From the NCBI RefSeq assembly GCF_016629525.1, contig NZ_AP024269.1:124001-188000 (forward strand): 64,000 nt of DNA, in the 5' to 3' direction. Below are positions 54,035-62,549 of this stretch, one piece after another (position 1 is the stretch's first letter; each line of letters begins with the position of its first letter). The notes under the pieces are model-generated. The model was not told the origin of the DNA, did no database searches, and saw only the letters and a list, made by a program, of their open reading frames with translations. A program made the position numbers and the translations under genes. Source of the DNA: Kaistia sp. 32K. GTDB lineage: Bacteria > Pseudomonadota > Alphaproteobacteria > Rhizobiales > Kaistiaceae.

Positions 54035-55150
54035 TCAGCCCGGCGTCGTCACGAAGCAGATCGAGGTCGGCGTGCCGACGGCGATGTCCTGCCCGAGATG
54101 GGTCAGTCCGCCATCATCCGGATCGACCGCGAACAGCGAGATGCAGTCGCTGTCCTGGTTGGCGACGGCGAGCGTGCGCCCGTCCGGTGCGAAGGCGAAA
54201 TGGCGGGGCGTCCTGCCGCCGCTCGCAACCGTCGTGCGCAGCCGGGCGATGCCGTCGTCGCCGATGGTGAAGATCGACAGGCTGTCATGGCCGCGATTGG
54301 CGACATAGAGGAAGCGCCCGTCCGGCCCGAGCCGGATCTCCGAGCAATGGTTGCTCGGACGCGCCGCCTCGGCGACCGTCCCCGTCACGTCGAGAAGGGT
54401 GAAGCTTCCGGTCTCGGCGTCGAAGGCGAGCGAGGCGATCGCCGAGCCCAGCTCATGCACGGCATAGGCGAAGGGCTTGGTCGGGTGGAAGACGAAATGC
54501 CGGGGGCCGGAACCCGGCGGCAGCACCAGCTCGCTCGACGTCTCGATCGCGCCGGTCTCCGCGTCGAAGCGATAGGTGACGAGCCGGTCGGTGCCGAGAT
54601 CGCTGACCACGATGTAGCGGTTGTCCGGCGTCGCCAGCACGCAATGCGCATGTGACCGGTCCTGCCGGCTGGCGTCGGGTCCGTGCCCGGTATGCGCCGC
54701 CGAGGCGACGGGCGGCTTAAGGCCGCCATCGGGGCGGCGCGGGAACACGGCGACCGACTGGTTCGGCGCTTCGCTCTCCGCCTGCATGATGTAGTTGGCG
54801 AGCAGCAGGTTCCGTCCCGAGCGGTCGAGGCTCGCATGCGCGGTGATGCCGCCGAGCGTCGACTGGCGGTTGATGTAGGCGAGCTTGCCGGTGGCGGGAT
54901 CGATCCGGTAGGCGCTGATCAGCCCCTCGTTCCACTCCATCACTTCGCTCGTCGCATAGAGCGTGCCGCCATCCGCCGAGGCGGCGAGGAAGGTCGGGTT
55001 CTCGATGCCTGCCTGGGTCGTCACCAGCGTCGCGACGGCAGTGTCCGGATCGAAGCCGAAAACCGAGATTCCGCGTGCATTGGCGGAAGCGAAATAGGGC
55101 GTCGGGCGATTGCAGCCGCCGACATAGATGAAGCTCTGTTCCTGCGCCAA
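54035..55150 (-). CDS. Beta-propeller lactonase (6-phosphogluconolactonase family)
   Basis: 371 residues of the YbhE/Pgl seven-bladed propeller (SFIYVGGCNRPTPYF; LGTDRLVTYRFDAETGAIET; LPPGSGPRHFVFHPTKPFAY). Hydrolyses a sugar lactone. A TTG start at 55150 is chosen because AGAGGA lies eight bases upstream; an ATG 25 codons earlier (55225) is possible but adds non-conserved sequence. It is divergent from the serine hydrolase gene. Confidence 0.88.
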   Translation of the reverse strand: MAQEQSFIYVGGCNRPTPYFASANARGISVFGFDPDTAVATLVTTQAGIENPTFLAASADGGTLYATSEVMEWNEGLISAYRIDPATGKLAYINRQSTLGGITAHASLDRSGRNLLLANYIMQAESEAPNQSVAVFPRRPDGGLKPPVASAAHTGHGPDASRQDRSHAHCVLATPDNRYIVVSDLGTDRLVTYRFDAETGAIETSSELVLPPGSGPRHFVFHPTKPFAYAVHELGSAIASLAFDAETGSFTLLDVTGTVAEAARPSNHCSEIRLGPDGRFLYVANRGHDSLSIFTIGDDGIARLRTTVASGGRTPRHFAFAPDGRTLAVANQDSDCISLFAVDPDDGGLTHLGQDIAVGTPTSICFVTTPG

Positions 55151-55342
55151 GACGATGTCCTCTTGCCCTGCGGATGATGCCGCCTGCGTTGGAGGACGAT
55201 AGCGAACTTGCCGCGCCCGCGTCACCGCTCATTCGCCGGTCATCCACGGTTGCGGCGCCGCCGTTTCACCCGCAGTTTTCCCCTTGTGCGCCCGGCTGGC
55301 TCTGCCACACTGGGGGACGTTGCGGAAGGTGGCGGGCAGGGC

Positions 55343-56914
55343 ATGGGCACAAGCTGGAGCCGGACCTGGCAAGGTGCGATTGGCGCGATCGGGGCGATCG
55401 CCGCGGGCGTGTGGGCGTTGTCGGTCGCCCCCGCCGGAGCGGAACCGGTCTCCCGCGACCGCGTGCTGGCGGCGCTGCCGAAGCTTGACGCCATGGCAGG
55501 CAAGGCGATCGCCGACCACGCCGTGCCGGGCCTCGCGATCGCCGTCGTGCATCAGGGCGAGGTCGTCTATCTGAAGGGCTTCGGCCTGCGCGAGGCGGGC
55601 AAGCCCGAGACCGTCGATCCCGACACCGTGTTCCAGATCGCCTCGCTGTCGAAGCCGGTTTCGTCGTCCGTCATCGCGGCGCTGGTCAGTGCCGGGATCC
55701 TCGGCTGGGATTCCCGCATCGCCGATCTCGATCCCGCCTTCCGCCTGCGTGACGCCTATCCGACGGCCGAACTGACGGTCCGCGACCTGCTCGCCCATCG
55801 CAGCGGCCTGCCGGGCGACGCCGGCAACGAGCTCGAGGATATCGGCTTTGATCGCGACACGGTGCTGCACCGGCTGCGCCTGGTGCCGCCATCGTCGAGC
55901 TTCCGCGCCGGCTATTCCTACAGCAATGCCGGCTTCACCGAGGGCGGCGTCGCCGCCGCGCGCCCGACCGGAAAGCCCTGGGAACAGGTGGCGGAGGAGC
56001 GCCTCTACCGGCCGCTCGGCATGAACGCCACCAGTTCGCGCTATGCCGATTTCGTCGCCCGCGCCAACCGGGCCGCGCTGCATATCGATCTCGGCAAAGG
56101 CTGGGAGGCGAAACTCCGGCGCGAGCCGGACATGCAGGCGCCGGCCGGCGGCGTCAGCTCCAGCGCGCGGGATCTCGCACAGTGGATGCGGCTGGAACTC
56201 GGCGGCGGCCTTTTCGACGGAGAAAGGCTGATCAGCGCCGACGCGCTCGCCGCGACGCATCAGCCGCTGATGGCGCGCGGCAACAACCCGGTGACCGGCG
56301 CCGCCTCGTTCTACGGGCTCGGCTGGAACGTCGAATTCGGCCGCCACGGCCTGAACTGGGGCCATGCCGGCGCCTTCAGCGTCGGCGCCCGCACGCTGGT
56401 GTCGCTCTATCCCGATGCCTCGCTCGGCATCCTCGTGCTCGCCAACGCCTTTCCGACCGGCGCGCCCGAGGGGCTCGCCGACAGCTTCTTCGATTGGGTC
56501 TTCGACGGCGCCGTCTCGCAGGACTGGATGACGGCCTGGGACGACGCCTATGCCGGCCTGCTCGGGCCGGCCACCGCCGCGGCCAAGGCGCGCTACGCCG
56601 CCCCGCCGGCGACCGCGAGCCCCGCGCTGCCGAACCCCGCCTATGCCGGGCGCTACCGCAACGCCTATGTCGGCGACGCGGTGGTGGCGGAGGAGGGCGG
56701 AAGCCTGACGCTCGTCGTCGGACCGGAAGGCGTCCGGCGCTATCCGCTTCGCCATTTCGACCGCGACACCTTCCTCGCCTTCCCGAATGCGGAGACGCCG
56801 GATATGCCCGCCGCCGTCCGCTTCGCGATCCGCCCCGACGGCCGGGCCGAGGCGGTGACGATCGAGTTCCTCGACGAGGTCGGCCTCGGCCGGCTCGCCC
56901 GCGTCACCAACTAG
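55343..56914 (+). CDS. Exported beta-lactamase-fold serine hydrolase
   Basis: 523 residues, signal peptide (about 1-29). The class C beta-lactamase/penicillin-binding-protein fold shows SxxK as ASLSKPV (Ser nucleophile near 97) and YSN as GYSYSNAG, plus HAGAFSVG. C-terminal extension of about 100 residues (after residue 410) is typical of the DUF3471-type esterase group. Probably an esterase or peptidase in the periplasm; resistance activity is not implied. Confidence 0.9.
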   Translation: MGTSWSRTWQGAIGAIGAIAAGVWALSVAPAGAEPVSRDRVLAALPKLDAMAGKAIADHAVPGLAIAVVHQGEVVYLKGFGLREAGKPETVDPDTVFQIASLSKPVSSSVIAALVSAGILGWDSRIADLDPAFRLRDAYPTAELTVRDLLAHRSGLPGDAGNELEDIGFDRDTVLHRLRLVPPSSSFRAGYSYSNAGFTEGGVAAARPTGKPWEQVAEERLYRPLGMNATSSRYADFVARANRAALHIDLGKGWEAKLRREPDMQAPAGGVSSSARDLAQWMRLELGGGLFDGERLISADALAATHQPLMARGNNPVTGAASFYGLGWNVEFGRHGLNWGHAGAFSVGARTLVSLYPDASLGILVLANAFPTGAPEGLADSFFDWVFDGAVSQDWMTAWDDAYAGLLGPATAAAKARYAAPPATASPALPNPAYAGRYRNAYVGDAVVAEEGGSLTLVVGPEGVRRYPLRHFDRDTFLAFPNAETPDMPAAVRFAIRPDGRAEAVTIEFLDEVGLGRLARVTN

Positions 56915-56955
56915 GCGTGACCGTTCCTTCCGGTTTCGCCCCGTCTTTCCCGTCG

Positions 56956-56975
56956 CCATTCAGCGTCCATTCAGC
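56956..56975. promoter_or_regulatory. Tandem CCATTCAGC repeats with 11-bp period
   Basis: Two identical nonamers at 56956-56964 and 56967-56975, one helical turn apart, in the 287-bp region before the OpgC fusion gene. The arrangement is typical of OmpR/PhoB-class response-regulator sites. Confidence 0.4.
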
Positions 56976-57201
56976 AAGCCGGCGTAATTTCGCCATCTCC
57001 GCCCGCCTAACTTCGCCCGCTCGAAGCCGGGGGGCGTCGGGGTGGGGGCAGACGAGCCGTGCAGCCAAAAAGAACGTCTCGGAATGGCGGAACACGGGGA
57101 AATCTTCGTTCCCCTGATCGCCGATCCGTGGTTTAGACCTTCCGCCGTCCGCCCTGGGGCGCGGCGCCGATGAACGCTGGTCGACGGCCAGGAGGACACC
57201 C

Positions 57202-58692
57202 TTGATTGCTCAGTTCGGGCAGCGTCTCAATCTCCCCACGCAATACGCGCTTGTCTGCCTTTTCGCGCTGCCGTGCTTCGCGCTTCGGCTGCAATGGCCG
57301 CTGCACAGCTTCTCCTTCTTCCTGTTCGCGCCGGCCGTGCTGCTGGGCGCCGCCCTCTTCGGCAAGGGCCCGGCGATCTTCGCCGCCGCGCTGACCTCGG
57401 TACTCGCCGTCTTCTTCTGGGTCGAGCCGACCTACACCTTCCGTCTTTCCTCGCAGCAGGTGCCGCCGCTGGTGCTCTACGCGCTGGTCTGCGCCGGCAT
57501 CGTCGGCTTCTGCGAATGGTCGCGCGCCGCCCTGAATCGCGATCGCCGCGCGGCGCTGGCCGAGCAGCGGGCGCAATCCGGCACGCGTCTCGACGGCATC
57601 GATTTTTGGCGCGGCCTCGTGCTCTGCACGATCTTCGTCAACCATGTCCCCGGCAACATCGTCGAGGCGATCACGCACCGCAACTTCGGCGTCTCCGATT
57701 CGGCCGAGGCCTTCGTGTTCCTCTCCGGCGTGTCGCTGGCGCTCGCCTATGGCCACCGCTTCCAGCCCGGCGAGCGGGCGGGCGTGCTCCTGGCGCTGCT
57801 CCGCCGCGTCCTCAAGCTCTATGGCGTGCATGTCGCGCTTTCCTTCGCGGCGATCGCCATCTTCTCCGCCGGCGCCGTCACCTGGCAGAACCCGGCCCTG
57901 CTCAAGGGGCTCGGCCTGCAGCTCTATGTCGACGACGCCTCGAAGTGCCTGATCGGCATCCTGTCGCTCGGTCACCAGCTCGGCTATTTCAACATCCTGC
58001 CGCTCTATCTCGTGCTGATCCTCGCCGTGCCGCTGCAGCTCTGGCTGGCGCGGATCGATATCGGGCTGATGCTGGTCGTCTCGGCGCTCGTCTACGCGGT
58101 GTCGCGCAGCCTCGGCTGGAACCTGCCCAACTGGCCGGGGCAGGGCGGCTGGTTCCTCAATCCGCTCACCTGGCAGTTCGTGATGGCGATCGGCGTGGCG
58201 GCGGGGCTGACGCTGCGGCGCACGGGCGCCGTGCCGATCCAGCCGGCCCTGGTCGCCGTGGCGGCGGCGATCGTCGTCATCGGCTTCCTGATCTCGCCCT
58301 CCGGCCCCGGCTCGGTGCGCAACTGGATCGGTGTCCACGGCCATCTCGACGTCAACAAATCGGCGCTCGGCCTGACCCGGCTGACCCATTTCCTGGCGCT
58401 CGCCTATGTCGTCTATGCGAGCGGATTGACCCGGCTCTGCCGGCGGTTGCCGGTGTATGCGCCGCTCTCGACCATCGGCCGGCACGGCCTCCTGATCTTC
58501 GCGCTTCTGTCGCTGCTCTCCGCCATCGGCCAGGTCCTGACCAGCACGGTCCGCACCAGCCCCTTGTTCGACGTCGTCTTCCTCGGCGGCGGCCTCGTGC
58601 TGCTCTGGGGCGCCGCGCGCCTCGCCGACGCGGCCCGGCCGCTGCGCCCCCGCCGCGCCACTACGGGCCTCCAGCCGGCCGCGGCAGGGTAG
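57202..58692 (+). CDS. DUF4118-OpgC fusion (glucan succinyltransferase-like)
   Basis: 496 residues; TTG start, confirmed by AGGAGG six bases upstream. Residues 10-105 form a four-helix segment like the KdpD-type DUF4118 membrane domain (FFLFAPAVLLGAALFGKGPA, FFWVEPTYTF). From about 125 on comes an OpgC-type acyltransferase (RLDGIDFWRGLVLCTIFVNH, LGLTRLTHFLALAY) with about ten helices. OpgC adds succinyl groups to osmoregulated periplasmic glucans. The N-terminal fusion is unusual. Confidence 0.85.
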   Translation: MIAQFGQRLNLPTQYALVCLFALPCFALRLQWPLHSFSFFLFAPAVLLGAALFGKGPAIFAAALTSVLAVFFWVEPTYTFRLSSQQVPPLVLYALVCAGIVGFCEWSRAALNRDRRAALAEQRAQSGTRLDGIDFWRGLVLCTIFVNHVPGNIVEAITHRNFGVSDSAEAFVFLSGVSLALAYGHRFQPGERAGVLLALLRRVLKLYGVHVALSFAAIAIFSAGAVTWQNPALLKGLGLQLYVDDASKCLIGILSLGHQLGYFNILPLYLVLILAVPLQLWLARIDIGLMLVVSALVYAVSRSLGWNLPNWPGQGGWFLNPLTWQFVMAIGVAAGLTLRRTGAVPIQPALVAVAAAIVVIGFLISPSGPGSVRNWIGVHGHLDVNKSALGLTRLTHFLALAYVVYASGLTRLCRRLPVYAPLSTIGRHGLLIFALLSLLSAIGQVLTSTVRTSPLFDVVFLGGGLVLLWGAARLADAARPLRPRRATTGLQPAAAG

Positions 58693-59028
58693 CGCGTTCT
58701 CGGGTCGGGGAGGCGGGCTCGGGGAGGGCCGCGTTCGTGAAGCGAGGCAGGGTCTGGAGTTCGGAGCGCTTGGTCTGCCCGGTACCGGCCGGCCTGCGTT
58801 TACACAGCTCGAGGATCGCGGCTCCCGGCTTTGTCGAGCGGTAGCTCAGAAGGACTGGGCTTCGGGCGGAAGCCTGCTAGTTCGACCCTTTCGACTGGCG
58901 AAAGGCCCTTGATCGACATAGTTGGCATATGGGATCCGAACTCTTCGGGGAAAGCTTGCCTTTCGCCATTGCTGCCTGCCGGTCCTTCGGTTATGTAGTC
59001 CGGCACGCGGCTCCGCCGCCTCCGGCCT
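58693..59028. other. Intergenic region before tRNA-Arg
   Basis: 336 bases holding the tRNA-Arg promoter. A tRNA-like but degenerate segment lies at 58833-58899 (GGTAGCTCAGAAGG then AGTTCGACCC). No protein gene is seen; a minus-strand frame at 58846-59106 is antisense to the tRNA. Confidence 0.5.
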
Positions 59029-59105
<77 letters not shown>

Positions 59106-59177
59106 TTTCTTCTTCAATGATCTAGCGAGCCGACCCGCTTCCCTTTCGTCGGCAAGCCGTCAGTCCGGATCCAAGGT

Positions 59178-60158
59178 TCAATTCGTCCCTGCAGCCTGGT
59201 GCTTGAGGGTCGGCAACGACGCCTCGATGCGGGACAGCACCAGCATGGCGGCGTTCGACAGCTGGCGGTTCGGTACCGCGCAGAGCGACAGGTTGAGCGG
59301 GCGCAGGACGGCGTCCGTCAGCCGCATGAAGGCCAGGCTCCCGGCCTGGACCTCGTTCATCACGTCGAGCCAGCTCAGAACGCCGACGCCGACGCCGCCT
59401 TCCACCAGTGATTTGATCATCTGCACATTGTCCGAGCCGGCGGCGCTGGACATGTCGATCCCGGTAGCGTTGGCCAGAGCCTGCAGCAGTTCGGCCAGCG
59501 CCAGCGGTTCCTTGGGCAGCACCATCGGGAGGCCGGCGACCTGGTTGAACTTGGCGCTTCGCTGCCTTGCCAGCGCATGATCGGGCGGGGTGATCAACCC
59601 AACCTCGACATCGACGAAGGCCCTGACCACCAGATCCTTTGACGATTGCGGGCTGAGCATGAGCCCGAAATCCGCCTCGCCGGCGACGAGGGCCTGCGGC
59701 ACGTCCTTGTTGTCCAGCACCGCGATCTCGAACGCGATGCCGGGCAGCTCCGCCCGGATGTCGCGGACGATGCGGGGCAGGAAGCCGCGGCTGAGCGCCT
59801 CGATGCAGGCGATGCGAACGGTGCCGCGGCGGAGCCCCACCAGGTCGGTAAAGCTCTCTTCGAGCCTGGCGAAATCCTTGTTCCACGACTTGGCCGCCGC
59901 CAGCAGCAATTCGCCGGCCGCTGTCATGCGCAAGCCGGAAGGCAGCCGCTCGAAGAGCGGCAAGCCCATCTCGGCCTCGGCCTGCAGGATCTGCCGGTCG
60001 ATCGCCGAGGCCGAGACATTGAGATGCTCGGAGGCGCGACGGATCGAACCGAGGCGGGCGACCTCGACGAAATAGCGGAGGAAGCGCGAGAAGACCAATC
60101 CCAAACCCGTTCTCTTTTTTGCCCCGTTCTCTTTTTTGCAATGAACTATGCGATTCAT
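59178..60158 (-). CDS. LysR-family regulator of the Rieske oxygenase unit
   Basis: Up to 326 residues. The winged helix is FVEVARLGSIRRASEHLNVS; the effector domain ends at ASLPTLKHQAAGTN. The start is uncertain: from ATG at 60158 the reading frame passes through a 17-bp tandem duplication (60106-60139), and without one copy it would be out of frame. TTG at 60104 or 60098, just before the conserved helix, may be the true start. Divergent from the Rieske gene, it should regulate that pair in response to an aromatic substrate. Confidence 0.82.
   Translation of the reverse strand: MNRIVHCKKENGAKKRTGLGLVFSRFLRYFVEVARLGSIRRASEHLNVSASAIDRQILQAEAEMGLPLFERLPSGLRMTAAGELLLAAAKSWNKDFARLEESFTDLVGLRRGTVRIACIEALSRGFLPRIVRDIRAELPGIAFEIAVLDNKDVPQALVAGEADFGLMLSPQSSKDLVVRAFVDVEVGLITPPDHALARQRSAKFNQVAGLPMVLPKEPLALAELLQALANATGIDMSSAAGSDNVQMIKSLVEGGVGVGVLSWLDVMNEVQAGSLAFMRLTDAVLRPLNLSLCAVPNRQLSNAAMLVLSRIEASLPTLKHQAAGTN
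60106..60139. repeat. 17-bp perfect tandem duplication in the LysR 5' end
   Basis: CCCGTTCTCTTTTTTGC occurs twice with no spacer (60106-60122, 60123-60139). Because 17 is not a multiple of 3, gain or loss of a unit changes the frame read from the upstream ATG. Confidence 0.9.
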
Positions 60159-60173
60159 TGCGTTTGTTCGCAA
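60158..60173. promoter_or_regulatory. Inverted repeat TTGCG-N6-CGCAA, LysR-site candidate
   Basis: Five-base arms 50-65 bases before the Rieske gene start, overlapping the upstream ATG of the LysR gene. It fits a LysR activation site for the Rieske operon. Confidence 0.45.
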
Positions 60174-60223
60174 CGGCATTCGGCGGCAGGCTAGCGGCAT
60201 CATCCGGATTGTCGAGGAACACC

Positions 60224-61279
60224 ATGCTGGACAACGCCCCGCGCACCGACGACCTGCCGCGCCACTGCACGTTCGAGCCTGCCGACTGGCGGATTTTGGC
60301 CCGCCACTGGTATCCGGTGGCGGAACTGCGCGAGGTCGAGGACAAGAAGCTGGTCGGCGCGGTGCTGCTCGACGAGAAGCTGGTGGTCTATAAGGTCGAT
60401 GAGACTGTCGTTGTCGCGAACGACATCTGCACCCATCGCGGCGTGCCGCTCACCTTGGGTTCCAATCCCGATTCCACGGGCGTGCGATGCGCCTATCACG
60501 GGCTGCAGTTCGGCAAGAACGGCCGGTGCGTCAAGGTGCCGGCGCATCCCGACGGCGCCATCCCGAACAAGCTGCATCTCAAATCCTATCCCGTCGAAAT
60601 CCGCTATGGTCTGGTCTGGACATGCCTGAGGCCGGAGGAAGGCGAAACGGCCCCCAAGATGCCCTTGATGCCGCATTGGGACGAGGCGGGCTTTCAGCAG
60701 ATCAACGTGCCGCCCTTCGACATTGCCGGCTTCGCAGGGCGGCAGGTCGAGGGGTTCCTGGATGTCGCGCACTTCGCCTTCATTCACACGGAAACCTTCG
60801 CGGACCCGGATAACCCCGTCGTCCCGCCCTATGTCGCCAAGCCCACCGACTACGGCTTCGAGGTCGAATACTGGTCGACAGTCGGCAATTATCCCAGCAG
60901 CAAGGCGCATCTGACGCCCAAGGATTACCAGTGGCTGCGCCACTTCCGCTGCTCCCCGCCTTTCACGGCGCACCTGACCGTGCATTTCCCCGATGGGGGC
61001 AAGCTGTCGATCCTCAACGCCGCCTCGCCGATATCGGCGCGGAAGACTCGCCTTTTCTGCCCGATTGCCCGCAATTTCGATACGCACTTGCCGGTTCAGG
61101 ACGTCTACGACTTCAACCACAAGGTCTTTGCAGAGGACGCCGGCATGGTGGAGCAGCAAAAGCCCGAAAACCTGCCGCTCGATCCGCGCCTCGAAGCGCA
61201 TATTCCGGCCGATCTGTCGTCGATCAACTATCGCCGCTCGCTGCGCGATATGGGTCTCAGCCATTTCTTCATCGCCTGA
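60224..61279 (+). CDS. Rieske non-heme iron oxygenase, alpha subunit
   Basis: 351 residues. Rieske ligands C69-x-H71 and C89-x2-H92 (CTHRGVP, CAYHGLQF). The mononuclear iron site is Asp180, His183 and His188 in FLDVAHFAFIHTE. VanA-type enzymes demethylate or hydroxylate aromatic acids. GAGGA precedes the ATG by a few bases. It works with the ferredoxin reductase 9 bases downstream. Confidence 0.93.
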   Translation: MLDNAPRTDDLPRHCTFEPADWRILARHWYPVAELREVEDKKLVGAVLLDEKLVVYKVDETVVVANDICTHRGVPLTLGSNPDSTGVRCAYHGLQFGKNGRCVKVPAHPDGAIPNKLHLKSYPVEIRYGLVWTCLRPEEGETAPKMPLMPHWDEAGFQQINVPPFDIAGFAGRQVEGFLDVAHFAFIHTETFADPDNPVVPPYVAKPTDYGFEVEYWSTVGNYPSSKAHLTPKDYQWLRHFRCSPPFTAHLTVHFPDGGKLSILNAASPISARKTRLFCPIARNFDTHLPVQDVYDFNHKVFAEDAGMVEQQKPENLPLDPRLEAHIPADLSSINYRRSLRDMGLSHFFIA

Positions 61280-61288
61280 GGCCGCGCC

Positions 61289-62242
61289 ATGGAACTGATG
61301 GTCTCCGCGATCCGGGTCAATGGTGACGATAACCTCGATATCGAACTGATGGACCCGGCCGGGGCCGATTTGCCCGCCTTCGAGCCCGGCGCGCATATCG
61401 ATATCCGCACCCCGGCCGGGCCGTTGCGGCAATATTCGCTTTGCGGTCCGGCGACCGATCGACGGCGCTACCGCATCTGCGTGCGCAAGGACCCGGCATC
61501 GCGCGGCGGATCCCGTTCGCTGCATGCCGATTTGCGCGTGCGCGGGCGGATCGAGGCATCGGCGCCGCGCAATCTTTTCGGTCTGCCGGACGCCGGGCGC
61601 TACATCCTGGTCTCGGCGGGCATCGGCATCACCCCGATCATCGCCATGGCACGCGATCTCGCAGCCCGGGGCGCCCAGTTCGAACTGCACCATTTCGAAC
61701 GCAGCCGCGCGCGCGTGCCCTTTCTCGATGAACTCGAGGCTGGCCCGCTCGCCACGGCGGTGACCTTGCATCTCGGCGAGGAGGGGGGGAGTTTCCGGCA
61801 CGCTCCGCCAGCCAGCCTCGGCAGCGCGGACCCGGACGCGGCCGTGCTCGCCTGTGGACCCTCGGGCTTTCTGGACCTGATGGGAGAACGGCTGACGGAG
61901 GCCGGCTGGCAGCCGCACCAATTCCACTTCGAGCGCTTCAGGGTCGAACCGGCTCCCGTGGCAAACGTTGCCGGCGTCGGTTTCGAGGTGCGGGTAGCAT
62001 CGTCGGGCCGCTCTTTCCCGGTCGGGCCGGCCGATACCATCGCCAAGGTGCTGATGGCCCATGGCGTCGCGGTCGAGCTTTCCTGCGAGCAGGGCATGTG
62101 CGGCGCCTGCCTGACCGGGGTGCTGGAAGGCACGCCGGACCACAGGGATATCGTGCTCAGCGACGCGGAGCGGGCCAGCAATACGCAGATGACCCTGTGT
62201 TGCTCGCGCTCGCTCAGCCCGGTGCTGGTGCTCGATCTCTAG
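61289..62242 (+). CDS. Ferredoxin-fused oxygenase reductase (VanB/phthalate-reductase type)
   Basis: 317 residues. An FMN-binding domain with RQYSLCGP, an NAD domain with VSAGIGITPIIAMAR and LACGPSGFLDLM, and a C-terminal plant-type 2Fe-2S ferredoxin with C266-x4-C271-x2-C274 and a distal Cys near 304. Transfers electrons from NAD(P)H to the Rieske oxygenase. Second gene of the pair. Confidence 0.93.
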   Translation: MELMVSAIRVNGDDNLDIELMDPAGADLPAFEPGAHIDIRTPAGPLRQYSLCGPATDRRRYRICVRKDPASRGGSRSLHADLRVRGRIEASAPRNLFGLPDAGRYILVSAGIGITPIIAMARDLAARGAQFELHHFERSRARVPFLDELEAGPLATAVTLHLGEEGGSFRHAPPASLGSADPDAAVLACGPSGFLDLMGERLTEAGWQPHQFHFERFRVEPAPVANVAGVGFEVRVASSGRSFPVGPADTIAKVLMAHGVAVELSCEQGMCGACLTGVLEGTPDHRDIVLSDAERASNTQMTLCCSRSLSPVLVLDL

Positions 62243-62272
62243 CTGCGTTCTGTATCAACCAATGAGCACGCT

Positions 62273-62299
62273 GGAGGACGTGTTTTGTGCGCGTCCTCC
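62273..62299 (+). terminator. Hairpin after the oxygenase reductase
   Basis: GGAGGACG-N11-CGTCCTCC is a perfect 8-base stem 30 bases after the stop; no strong T-run follows. Confidence 0.4.
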
Positions 62300-62311
62300 C
62301 TAGCTGTTCTA

Positions 62312-62323
62312 CTGTCGCGACAG
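62312..62323. promoter_or_regulatory. Palindrome CTGTCGCGACAG
   Basis: Perfect 12-base palindrome in the region upstream of the glycosyltransferase. Possible regulator site; no partner identified. Confidence 0.35.
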
Positions 62324-62549
62324 GCCGTTTCACAGAGGTGACGCGGGCTCTAGGAATAGTCGAGAATATATTCAGGCGTCCTGAGGTTTGCGCAGGGGGA
62401 TCGTTCCCCTTTGGGCGAAAGGTATCGCGATTGCCCATCATTACGTTGCGTCAGGATGGAAAGGTTCATAGACTTCCCTCCGTTCGGCTGGCGGCTCGAC
62501 TGCGGATTTCCGCGGTATAGCCTGCAGGGTCAGGCGGGGGAGGTTGTAG

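Larger units (their letters stand above)
62243..62549. other. Intergenic region before the glycosyltransferase
   Basis: 307 bases, with the hairpin at 62273-62299, a 12-base palindrome CTGTCGCGACAG at 62312-62323, and a lower-GC stretch near 62360-62380. No gene is seen; the promoter of the glycosyltransferase is probably here. Confidence 0.45.

Noticed and set aside
55229..56959. Minus-strand 576-codon frame opposite the serine hydrolase
   Set aside because: Shadow frame; the plus strand has SxxK and YSN motifs and a signal peptide.
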